Part shown: positions 56,992 through 64,000 of the stretch, in pieces | How the letters are laid out: every line of letters begins with the position of its first letter | Position numbering within the stretch: the first letter of the stretch is position 1 | Source: Hydrogenophaga sp. | GTDB taxonomy: Bacteria; Pseudomonadota; Gammaproteobacteria; Burkholderiales; Burkholderiaceae_C | Direction of reading: 5' to 3' | Assembly (NCBI RefSeq): GCF_030158645.1 | Contig: NZ_JAOASO010000168.1 | Coordinates: 33,695-97,694 of the forward strand | Length of the DNA stretch: 64,000 nucleotides | Notes under the pieces: generated by a model | Told to the model about the DNA's origin: nothing | The model's input: only the letters and a program-made list of their open reading frames with translations | The model's database searches: none | Translations under genes and position numbers: made by a program

Positions 56992-57543
56992 TCAGATGAA
57001 ACGCTCGATGTAGATCACGGCTCCCTCGTCGAAATGATCGAAGTTGCGGTGGATGGTGTGCGAGGCGCAAATGAGCTCGTCCTCCACAAAGCGCGGGCAG
57101 CCGATGGCCCAGAGCTGCAGCGGGATGTTGGCAGCGGCCGCCAGCATGGGACCGCTGGGCGCCCAGAACAGGGTGCCGCTGTCGTGGCCGACACGCAAGT
57201 CCTGAAAGTTGTGCTGGTAGCGACGCGTGAACATGACCGCCACAAACCGCAACGCCGCCGCCATGGCCACCGCCTGCGGCTGCCCCGCAGAAACAAACTG
57301 GTGCTGGATGTACTGCATGCCCAACTCCAGCGAAGGCAGGTCGTCCAGCCCGGGGATCACCGGATACGGCACCAGCGCCGTCCGGTCGGTCTGCAGCTTG
57401 TTGCCCATGAGCTTGAGCGCACGGCGCGATGCCTCCACGAAGAGCAGGCGCGGCACCGGCTGGCAGGCCGCGTCCAGATCGATCTGCACCGCAGGGTCGG
57501 TGCCCTGGGGTTTGTGGTGGCGGTCGTGTGGCTCGGCGTTCAT
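56992..57543 (-). CDS. Conserved-looking protein of unknown function
   Basis: 183 residues, soluble, with no membrane helix or signal peptide. Notable segments are PRLLFVEASRRALKLMGNKL, PVIPGLDDLPSLELGMQYI, and a His/Asp-rich C-terminus ASHTIHRNFDHFDEGAV. I do not recognise the family. The ATG at 57541-57543 follows TGTTGCC. It lies between the receiver pair and the PLD gene, all on the minus strand. Confidence 0.7.
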   Translation of the reverse strand: MNAEPHDRHHKPQGTDPAVQIDLDAACQPVPRLLFVEASRRALKLMGNKLQTDRTALVPYPVIPGLDDLPSLELGMQYIQHQFVSAGQPQAVAMAAALRFVAVMFTRRYQHNFQDLRVGHDSGTLFWAPSGPMLAAAANIPLQLWAIGCPRFVEDELICASHTIHRNFDHFDEGAVIYIERFI

Positions 57544-57645
57544 GGCAACAGGAGAGTTGTCCGCGGTGGGCGCAGCTGGTTGAAGATGCCCTCTTTATCG
57601 GTGCGCGAACGGCGATCTTGAAGCCCTCCTGAGGGCTGGGCAGCT

Positions 57646-58929
57646 TCACAGCTGGCTGCCGATGAGCGAGGCCACCCATTCCCGAAACTTCTCGTGCGCC
57701 GGTCTGGCCTGCCACTGCGCGTGGCTCACCCGGTGGGCCCGGGCGAGGTCGGCCTCAAAAGTGGCTGTCTGTGCCGCTGCGAACGCCTTGTCGAAGACGT
57801 TCAGCGTGGCCTCGTCGTTGAGGCGAAACGACCGGTTGTCGAAGTTGGTCGATCCCACCGAGGTCAGCAAACCATCGACGATCATGAGCTTGCAGTGGTA
57901 CATCGTGGGCTCGTACTCGGCGATGGTGGCTCCCGACTTGAGCAACGGCCCCCAGGTGGCCCGGGAGGCGCTGCGCACGGTATCGCTGTCGATGTGCTTT
58001 CCAGGCACCACGATGCGCAGTTTCACGCCGCGCTTCAATGCTTCGGTGAGCGCCTGCAGGGTGAGTTCGTCGGGCACGAAGTACGCGGCAGAGATGTCGA
58101 TCGAACGCGAAGCCGCCGTGACAGCGAGCAAGTACATCAACTGCATGCTCTCACTGCCGCCACTGGGGGAACTGCTGAACATTTGAGCCAACGCCGGGCC
58201 GACCGGGACCAGCGCAGGGAAATAGTCCGGGCCGTGGAGCACATCGCCCGTCACCTTGATCCAGTTGTCGATGAAAACCGACTGCATCTGGGCGACCACA
58301 GGACCTTCCACCTGAAAGTGCGTGTCCCGCCAATGCTCAGGATCGTGCCCGCGGCCGGTCCATTGCGGGGCCACGCCCACACCGCCGGTGAATCCCAGGC
58401 GGCCATCGGTGATCAACAGCTTGCGGTGGGTGCGGTTGTTCAGGCGTCCCAGGTGCGACCAATGCGGAGGATGAAATCGCTCCACCTGGACCCCGGCCTG
58501 CGTCATGAGGTCCACCAGGCTGTCGTCCATTTTGGCGCTGCCCACCCAGTCGAGCAGCACATGGACTTTGACGCCCTGTCGCGCGCGCTCGGCCAGGGCA
58601 TCGGCGAACGCGCGGCCAATGTCCCCCGACCAGTAGATGTAAGTCTCGAACGTGATCGACACCTGCGCGCTGCGGATCGCCGCCAGCATGGGTGGAAAGA
58701 TCTCGTCACCGTTCAGCAGGGCCTGTGCCTGGGTGCCCGCCAGGAAAGGCGGGCCCAGCAACACACCCAGTTCGTGCGTGAAGCGGGGGTCGTCCATCGA
58801 GTACAGGCGCTCAATGCGCCGCTCGACCTTCGTTTCGCCGCCGACGAAGTTGGAAACCAGCAAGCCGATCACCGCGCAGACAACGGCCACAGCGCCGGCG
58901 ATCCACCACCAGCGAAACTTGTGTTGCAT
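57646..58929 (-). CDS. Phospholipase D family / cardiolipin synthase-like protein
   Basis: 427 residues. An N-terminal membrane helix (about 9-28) anchors two PLD domains. HKD motifs: H168-K170-D175 in THRKLLITDG and H345-K347-D352 in YHCKLMIVDG. The substrate is a phosphodiester, most likely phosphatidylglycerol for cardiolipin synthesis (ClsB-like), though nucleases share the fold. The ATG is at 58927-58929. Confidence 0.9.
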   Translation of the reverse strand: MQHKFRWWWIAGAVAVVCAVIGLLVSNFVGGETKVERRIERLYSMDDPRFTHELGVLLGPPFLAGTQAQALLNGDEIFPPMLAAIRSAQVSITFETYIYWSGDIGRAFADALAERARQGVKVHVLLDWVGSAKMDDSLVDLMTQAGVQVERFHPPHWSHLGRLNNRTHRKLLITDGRLGFTGGVGVAPQWTGRGHDPEHWRDTHFQVEGPVVAQMQSVFIDNWIKVTGDVLHGPDYFPALVPVGPALAQMFSSSPSGGSESMQLMYLLAVTAASRSIDISAAYFVPDELTLQALTEALKRGVKLRIVVPGKHIDSDTVRSASRATWGPLLKSGATIAEYEPTMYHCKLMIVDGLLTSVGSTNFDNRSFRLNDEATLNVFDKAFAAAQTATFEADLARAHRVSHAQWQARPAHEKFREWVASLIGSQL

Positions 58930-59106
58930 CCTGTTGCAGCCTCCATGCGGTCAGGCACATTGGGTTGAAAAGCCGTGGCCTGCCTGTGCAGCGAGCCGAC
59001 GGAAGGCCCACGCTTTTGCGCGACGTGACTTCCGCTGGGGCGACCTTACTCAACCGTGGCATCCGGGGTCTGTGCGTTGGCGAACGCCGGTGCCCCACCA
59101 CCCGGC

Positions 59107-60672
59107 TCAGGCCAGCCTGAATGTGCGGACGACACCCGTCAAACGGGCAGCTTGCTGCTGAAGACTGGCGGAAGCTGCTGCGCTTTGTTCGACCAGCGCT
59201 GCGTTTTGCTGGGTGGACTGATCCAGTTGCGTCACCGCTGAGCTGACCTGGCCGATGCCGGTGGTCTGTTCGATCGTGGACGCGCTGATCTCGCTGATCA
59301 GGTCCGAGACACGGCGCACCTGGCTGACGATGTCCTCCATCGTGGTCCCGGCATCGCTCACGAGTCGCGTGCCCGCGGTCACTTTCTCCACACTGGTGCC
59401 AATCAGGCCTTTGATCTCCTTGGCCGCTTCGGCGCTGCGTTTGGCCAGGTTGCGCACCTCGCCAGCCACCACGGCAAAGCCCCGTCCTTGTTCGCCAGCG
59501 CGAGCCGCTTCGACAGCGGCGTTGAGCGCCAGGATGTTCGTCTGGAATGCAATGCCGTCGATCACGCCAATGATGTCGCTGATCTTGCGTGAACTCTGGG
59601 CAATGTCGTCCATGGTTGTCACCACCTGGCTGACCACCTCACCGCCTTTCTGGGCCGCCGAACTGGCCGACGTCGCGAGCTGGGTGGCCTGACGCGCCGT
59701 GTCCGCATTGCCTTGAACCACCGTGTTCATCTGGGCCATGGACGCCGCGGTCTGCTGCAAATTCGAGGCCTGCTGCTCGGTGCGATGCGACAGGTCGGCG
59801 TTGCCCACGGCGATCTCGGCAGAACCGGAGGCAATCGAATCGGACGCTTGACGCACCTGCCCGACCACATTGGCCAGACTGGCCTGCATGGCCCCCAACG
59901 ATGCCAACACGCTGTCCTGCGGCGCCCGCTCGGCGCCCAACACGGGGCTGAGGTCACCCGCTGCGACGCGCTGGGCCACCCGGCCCAGCTCGACAGGCTC
60001 GGCGCCCAACTGGCGCACGATGCTGCGCGGAATGCCCCAGGCCAGGACGAGACCGCACAGCAAGGCCACCAGCAGCGCGCCCAACATCACGGCCTGAAAA
60101 CTCCCTGCCTCGACCATGGCGATCCCGCTCTGTGCCTGGATGCGGGATTCCTCGAAGTCGATGAGCTTGTTGATCGCCGCGAGCCACATCACATATTGCG
60201 GCTTGGCTTCGTTCCACAGCTGTGCCTGGGCGCCTTGCGTGTCACCCGCCTCCACCTTCTCCACGATAGACCGTGTGGAGTTCACCGCCCGTTTTTCGAT
60301 GTCCTGGATCGCACCGTAGAGCACCCGCAGTTCCCCGGCATCGGCCGAGGACTGCAGCAGGGTTTCGAGCGGAACCGCCGACTCTGCATAGAACCGGGCC
60401 AACTGTTCGATCGCAGCGATCTCGCGCTGACGCTCGGGGGCCGAGCCGCTGAGCACGACATCGCGCGCGGCAATGGCCCGGTCGTGCGCCGAACCACGAA
60501 AGTTGATGGCGTAGCGTTGAATCGCCGCGTGTTCCTCGCTGTTCACCTGGAGTGCCGAGTTGATGGCCTGCACCTTGGTGATGGCGACCAATGTCACCAC
60601 CACCAGAACCGCAAGCAAAGCGCCAAACCCGAGGTACAGACGCTTGCCCACTGTCATCCGATTGAAATTCAT
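59107..60672 (-). CDS. Methyl-accepting chemotaxis protein
   Basis: Inner-membrane chemoreceptor of 521 residues. TM1 about 9-31, a periplasmic four-helix-bundle ligand domain (about 35-190), TM2 about 191-213, HAMP, then the cytoplasmic signalling coiled coil with the hairpin tip [20 protein letters not shown]. No CheR-binding pentapeptide is present at the C-terminus (ends VRTFRLA). The ATG at 60670-60672 has AGGAAA upstream. A FliA-like promoter precedes it. Confidence 0.94.
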   Translation of the reverse strand: MNFNRMTVGKRLYLGFGALLAVLVVVTLVAITKVQAINSALQVNSEEHAAIQRYAINFRGSAHDRAIAARDVVLSGSAPERQREIAAIEQLARFYAESAVPLETLLQSSADAGELRVLYGAIQDIEKRAVNSTRSIVEKVEAGDTQGAQAQLWNEAKPQYVMWLAAINKLIDFEESRIQAQSGIAMVEAGSFQAVMLGALLVALLCGLVLAWGIPRSIVRQLGAEPVELGRVAQRVAAGDLSPVLGAERAPQDSVLASLGAMQASLANVVGQVRQASDSIASGSAEIAVGNADLSHRTEQQASNLQQTAASMAQMNTVVQGNADTARQATQLATSASSAAQKGGEVVSQVVTTMDDIAQSSRKISDIIGVIDGIAFQTNILALNAAVEAARAGEQGRGFAVVAGEVRNLAKRSAEAAKEIKGLIGTSVEKVTAGTRLVSDAGTTMEDIVSQVRRVSDLISEISASTIEQTTGIGQVSSAVTQLDQSTQQNAALVEQSAAASASLQQQAARLTGVVRTFRLA

Positions 60673-61032
60673 CTGTGTTTCCTGTTGATTGAGACCAACG
60701 GGGGTGGGTGGCTGCCGACAGGCCTGCCGGCTGACCGCGATGCACCCCGCGCATGATTTCTTCGGTAGCATGCATACAAACTTGAAAGTTAATGGCTATC
60801 GAACCGATGTGTTCTCCTGAATGTCCATATGTCTCATACCTCTTTGCGGCAAACAAATATTCCACCAATAGGCAGCTCCCTTACTTTTCCCCGCGGATCG
60901 GCAGGCGATCTGCCCTGCCATGGCATCTGCGTCAAGCCCACAACTGGCCCAACTTGAGGGCCAACTTCGGGCCTCTGCGTTTCGGTGGTTGATCCACACT
61001 GGCCTGCTCACACCGTCCCATCTGGTTGAAGA
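60673..61032. other. Divergent intergenic region between chemoreceptor and kinase-like gene
   Basis: 360 bases without a convincing gene. It contains a FliA-like promoter for the chemoreceptor (60759-60785) and AT-rich sequence near 60780-60890 that could hold the promoter of the plus-strand gene. Otherwise I see nothing. Confidence 0.5.
60759..60785 (-). promoter_or_regulatory. FliA (sigma-28)-like flagellar promoter for the chemoreceptor
   Basis: On the minus strand, TCAAGTTT (7 of 8 to the E. coli sigma-28 -35 TAAAGTTT), an 11-base spacer and ACCGAAGA (5 of 8 to GCCGATAA) lie 87 bases before the chemoreceptor ATG. Spacing equals the consensus 11 bases. Confidence 0.55.
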
Positions 61033-62133
61033 ATGAAAAGCAACGACTCCGTCCCAATGGCTGCGCACACCCCCTTCGCTCGATCTCCCGCCGGCGCACC
61101 CCAGGTTCAATACCCGGGGCTGTCCGGCCATCTCCCATCCCGTTTCCAGAATTTGCGCGCGCACCGTTACCAAGGGGAAGACCGGGATGCGTTGCTGTCG
61201 GTGCTGAGCCCTGCCGACCGGGAAAGAACGCGCTTGTTGTACGCGTACGCCAAGGGTGTGCACCTCTGCTGGTTGTCGATGCGGGATGCGCCCGACTGGG
61301 ATGTTCTGCGAACGCAGGTGCTGGCCATCCTGTTGCCACCGCTGCGCGCGGCCGCACAAGACCTGGGCCGCGACACCATGGCCCGCGTTGGCGACGGCGC
61401 TGCTGCCCTCGCGCTGGGCAAGGTCTTGCACGATCTGCGCGGTGGCGCTCTCATGTCGCTTCAGCTCTACGCACACATGGCCGAGTGGGACACCGACCCC
61501 GCACACCTCAGGGCCGCGGCCTACCTGGCTCGGGACCAGGCGAAGATGATGCGCAACGGACTGCCCGACCTGGACCCGCAAGTGCGCAGCGCCGACGAGT
61601 CCGAGAAGCCGCATTTCATGCAGACCGTGGTGGAGAAGTGGGACGGATTCCGGTTTGAAGGCGTGGACCGGCAGCCGGGTCAGGTCGACGTGTCCTGCGA
61701 ATACGATGGGCTGCTGGCCTCTTGCTGCCTGGAGGCCTCTGCGGTCGACCGGGTGGTCTACAACTACATCAACAACGCCACACGTTTCAGCGCGGGTCCG
61801 CGCATCCGCATGGAGATCCTGCCCATCGGCAGCCACACGGTGCGGTGGATCGTTGGCAACCCCATCACCCACGAACACGCCCGCTGGCTCCGGGACGAGA
61901 CGAACGGAGACCCCTCCCGCCTGTTTCGCGGTGGGCTGACCCGCGGCGGCAATGGCCTGGGGCTGTCGAACTGTGCTGACTTTGTGGCCGCCGCCTTTGG
62001 TCTACCGGACATCGACGCCGCCTTGGAGGGCCGTTACCTGGGCGCGGTGGTCGAAAACGGCTGGTACCTGGCCTGGGCGCACTGGCCTGCCCTCTACCCG
62101 GATGAACCGGAACGGCAGAACCCTGCGCATTGA
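61033..62133 (+). CDS. Soluble histidine kinase-like protein
   Basis: 366 residues with no membrane segment. A helical domain has H133 in KVLHDLRGGALMSLQLY, a dimerisation/phospho-His candidate. The ATPase-like region has an N box VVYNYINNATRF (243-252) and G box TRGGNGLGLSNCADFVA (303-319). The N-terminal domain is not recognised. It could phosphorylate a receiver or act as an anti-sigma-type kinase; no receiver gene is adjacent on this strand. Confidence 0.8.
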   Translation: MKSNDSVPMAAHTPFARSPAGAPQVQYPGLSGHLPSRFQNLRAHRYQGEDRDALLSVLSPADRERTRLLYAYAKGVHLCWLSMRDAPDWDVLRTQVLAILLPPLRAAAQDLGRDTMARVGDGAAALALGKVLHDLRGGALMSLQLYAHMAEWDTDPAHLRAAAYLARDQAKMMRNGLPDLDPQVRSADESEKPHFMQTVVEKWDGFRFEGVDRQPGQVDVSCEYDGLLASCCLEASAVDRVVYNYINNATRFSAGPRIRMEILPIGSHTVRWIVGNPITHEHARWLRDETNGDPSRLFRGGLTRGGNGLGLSNCADFVAAAFGLPDIDAALEGRYLGAVVENGWYLAWAHWPALYPDEPERQNPAH

Positions 62134-62209
62134 GCCCTCCGCAACGCCGAGATTGCGGCGCGGCGTGCACGCCTTCCGTTGTGCTCAGTCGGTGGCCCCA
62201 CAATGGCAG

Positions 62210-63142
62210 ATGCCCCAAACCCACCCGACATGGCGTTTCAACGCTCGCCCTTTCCTGAATCCCGGCCCAGGGCTGGCTGCGCTGCTGCTGGTCGCCAGCC
62301 TGACCGCGCCGGCCTGGGCAGCAGCGCCCGACGCCTTGCGTGCCCGGTTCGCCAGCCTGCGCGATGCAGGCACCGGCCAATTGCTGGACCAGTCCATTTA
62401 TTTGCGCTCCACCGAGTCGCCCGACCGCATGCAGGGAGAGGTGCATGCACTGATCGAACAGCCTTTCGAGCAGGTGCGCCAGCAGTTGTCCCAGGCCGCG
62501 CAGTGGTGCGACGTGCTGATCCTGCACATCAACGTCAAGTACTGCCGTGCCCAGCGCACTTCCGCGGGTGATGAGCTCGTGTCGGGCGTGGGCCGCAAGT
62601 TCGACCAGCCACTGGCCGAGGTGCACTGGGTGCGCTTCGGTTTTCGCGTGGTCACCGACCGCAGCGACCACCTGCTGACGGAGCTGCGCTCGCCCACCGG
62701 CCCGCTGGGCACACACGACTACCGCATGAGCGTGGAAGCGGTGCCGCACACCAACGGTCAGTCGCTCTTGCGCATGACCTACTCCTACGGCTACGGCACC
62801 GCCGCGCGCTGGGCCATGAAGACGTATCTCGCCACGCTGGGGCGCGACAAGCGCGGGTTCAGCGTGGTGGGCAAGACCGCCAATGGCCAACCCATCACGG
62901 TGGGCGGCGTGCGCGGCGTGGTGGAGCGCAACACCTTGCGTTACTACCTCGCCCTGCAGTCGCACCTGCGGTCACACGGTGCGCCGGGCGGCAACGCCAC
63001 GCAGCTGGCCCTGCAGACCTGGTTCGACGCCACCGAGCGTTACGCCGAACAACTGCACGAAATGGACGGTCCAGACTACATCGCCATGAAGCTCAAGGAA
63101 ATCCAGCGGCAGAAGACGGTGGCGCCGCCACCGCCGGGCTGA
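62210..63142 (+). CDS. Secreted protein of unknown function
   Basis: 310 residues. An N-terminal signal peptide (LAALLLVASLTAPAWAA, cleavage near residue 37) indicates export. The mature part contains CDVLILHINVKYC, VHWVRFGFRVVTDRSDH and TYSYGYGTAARWAMKTYLA, mixed alpha/beta with two cysteines near residues 101-113. I recognise no family. The start is the ATG at 62210, in frame with a longer open stretch upstream; its ribosome site is weak. Neighbouring genes do not explain it. Confidence 0.72.
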   Translation: MPQTHPTWRFNARPFLNPGPGLAALLLVASLTAPAWAAAPDALRARFASLRDAGTGQLLDQSIYLRSTESPDRMQGEVHALIEQPFEQVRQQLSQAAQWCDVLILHINVKYCRAQRTSAGDELVSGVGRKFDQPLAEVHWVRFGFRVVTDRSDHLLTELRSPTGPLGTHDYRMSVEAVPHTNGQSLLRMTYSYGYGTAARWAMKTYLATLGRDKRGFSVVGKTANGQPITVGGVRGVVERNTLRYYLALQSHLRSHGAPGGNATQLALQTWFDATERYAEQLHEMDGPDYIAMKLKEIQRQKTVAPPPPG

Positions 63143-63152
63143 GCGTCTCGCT

Positions 63153-64000
63153 TCAGCGCACCTTGCCCAGCGCGCGCAGCACCTTCTGCGGCGTGATCGG
63201 CTGCGAGAAGACGTGCGCATCGAACGGCGCCATGGCGTCGTTGATCGCGTTCATCACCGCCGCCGGTGCGCCCGCCGTGCCGGCCTCGCCCGCGCCCTTG
63301 GCGCCCAGCTTGGAGGTGGCGGTGGGTGTCTGGATGTGCGCCACCTCGATGTCGGGCATCTCGGCCGACATGGGCACCAGATAGTCGGCCATGCTGGCGT
63401 TGACCATCAGGCCGCTGTCATCGAAGAGGCACTCTTCGAGCAGCGCGCCGCCGATGCCCTGAACGATGGCGCCGCGCATCTGCTCGTCCACCAGCATGGG
63501 GTTGAGCACACGGCCGCAGTCTTCCACCGCCCAATGCTTGAGCAGCTTCACGAAACCGGTGTCGGTGTCCAACTCCACATACGAGGCCTGCACGCCGTTG
63601 GTGAAGATGAACGGGAAGTCGCGCTGCGCGTAGTGGCGCGTGACCATGAGCTCGGGCGTGAAATCGGCGGGGAGCGTGTCGGAGCGGAAATAGGCGATGC
63701 GGCCCAGTTCGGCCAGCGGCAACAGCTCTTCGCCGGTGGTGGCGTCCACGATGCGGTCGCGCCGAACCGCCAGGGTGTGGCCTTCGCGCTTGAGGATGAT
63801 GGCGGCCACCTTCACGATGTTCTCGCGCAGCGCCTGGCCGGCCAGCAACACGGCTTCGCCGCCAATGCCCGCACCGCGCGACGCCCAGGTGCCGCCGCCG
63901 TACGGCGTGGCGTCGGTGTCGCCGGTGACCACGCGCACCTTGGTGATGTCCACGCCCACCGCGTCGGCCGCGATCTGCTGGTAGATGCCTTCGGTGCCCT
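63153..64000 (-). CDS. Xanthine dehydrogenase family molybdopterin-binding subunit (partial, C-terminal)
   Basis: C-terminal 282 residues; the gene continues beyond the window. The molybdenum cofactor-binding domain is visible: TPYGGGTWASRGAGIGGEAV, VDEQMRGAIVQGIGGALLEE, and the terminal GAKGAGEAGTAGAPAAVMNA with the Glu that acts in catalysis in xanthine oxidases. Aldehyde or heterocycle oxidation is expected, but CO dehydrogenase and nicotinate hydroxylases share this domain. Confidence 0.92.
   Translation of the reverse strand, partial: GTEGIYQQIAADAVGVDITKVRVVTGDTDATPYGGGTWASRGAGIGGEAVLLAGQALRENIVKVAAIILKREGHTLAVRRDRIVDATTGEELLPLAELGRIAYFRSDTLPADFTPELMVTRHYAQRDFPFIFTNGVQASYVELDTDTGFVKLLKHWAVEDCGRVLNPMLVDEQMRGAIVQGIGGALLEECLFDDSGLMVNASMADYLVPMSAEMPDIEVAHIQTPTATSKLGAKGAGEAGTAGAPAAVMNAINDAMAPFDAHVFSQPITPQKVLRALGKVR

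Overview
The window looks like a chromosomal segment of a betaproteobacterium of the order Burkholderiales, most likely family Comamonadaceae (Hydrogenophaga/Acidovorax-like). The evidence is uniformly high GC, tightly packed genes with many 4-base start/stop overlaps, the rpsF-priB-rpsR-rplI-dnaB order, and the pairing of ppsA with a divergent ppsR. I see no rRNA, tRNA, IS element, integrase or CRISPR array. The genus is inference.

Layout. 0-2.6 kb: ribosomal protein operon rpsF-priB-rpsR-rplI and the start of dnaB, all on the minus strand. 2.7-13.4 kb: a carboxylate-uptake and signalling block. It holds a two-subunit sodium:solute symporter, a TPR protein, a CBS/nucleotidyltransferase protein, a membrane-bound DnaQ-type exonuclease fused to a decayed kinase module, a lone receiver protein and a CrbS-like transporter-histidine kinase. 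13.5-21.6 kb: ppsA/ppsR (phosphoenolpyruvate synthase and its regulator), an MHS-type MFS transporter, and a second acetate-type permease pair (DUF485 + ActP). These suggest growth on acetate or other small organic acids with gluconeogenic control.

21.8-34.1 kb is the unusual part: seven same-strand genes in one apparent operon. In order they are a caspase-like protease, an AmpD-type amidase with an SH3 domain, a 1861-residue protein with two alpha/beta-hydrolase regions, a CHAT (caspase-HetF) protease domain and a C-terminal helical part, a TIR protein with one membrane segment and an outer beta domain, an HExxHxxGxxH metallopeptidase with a PPC domain, a second TIR protein with two membrane segments, and an exported coiled-coil protein. 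The set combines domains known from programmed cell death, anti-phage defence and cell-wall lysis, without an obvious NLR ATPase or gasdermin. I propose it as a candidate undescribed death or defence system.

34.1-44.5 kb: oxidative stress and iron. Divergent ahpC/ahpF and a TonB-dependent siderophore receptor are separated by OxyR-like and Fur-like sites. The receptor is followed by a PiuC-type dioxygenase and an FMN hydroxyacid oxidase. A second Fur-like site precedes a 25-residue micro-ORF and tonB-exbB-exbD-hemP. A heme-degradation-like GlcG/HbpS protein and a BI-1 membrane protein follow.

44.6-50 kb: a lipoprotein, rlmD, a PolB-type exonuclease, nlpD, pcm and surE. No rpoS follows nlpD, where it is usually found. 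50-64 kb: quinone oxidoreductase, a kinase-HDOD-GAF fusion protein, a glycine-rich RRM protein, a GAF/PAS histidine kinase with two near-identical receivers, a cardiolipin-synthase-like PLD protein, a chemoreceptor with a FliA-like promoter, a soluble kinase-like protein, a secreted protein of unknown function and the C-terminal part of a xanthine-dehydrogenase-type molybdopterin subunit that runs off the window.
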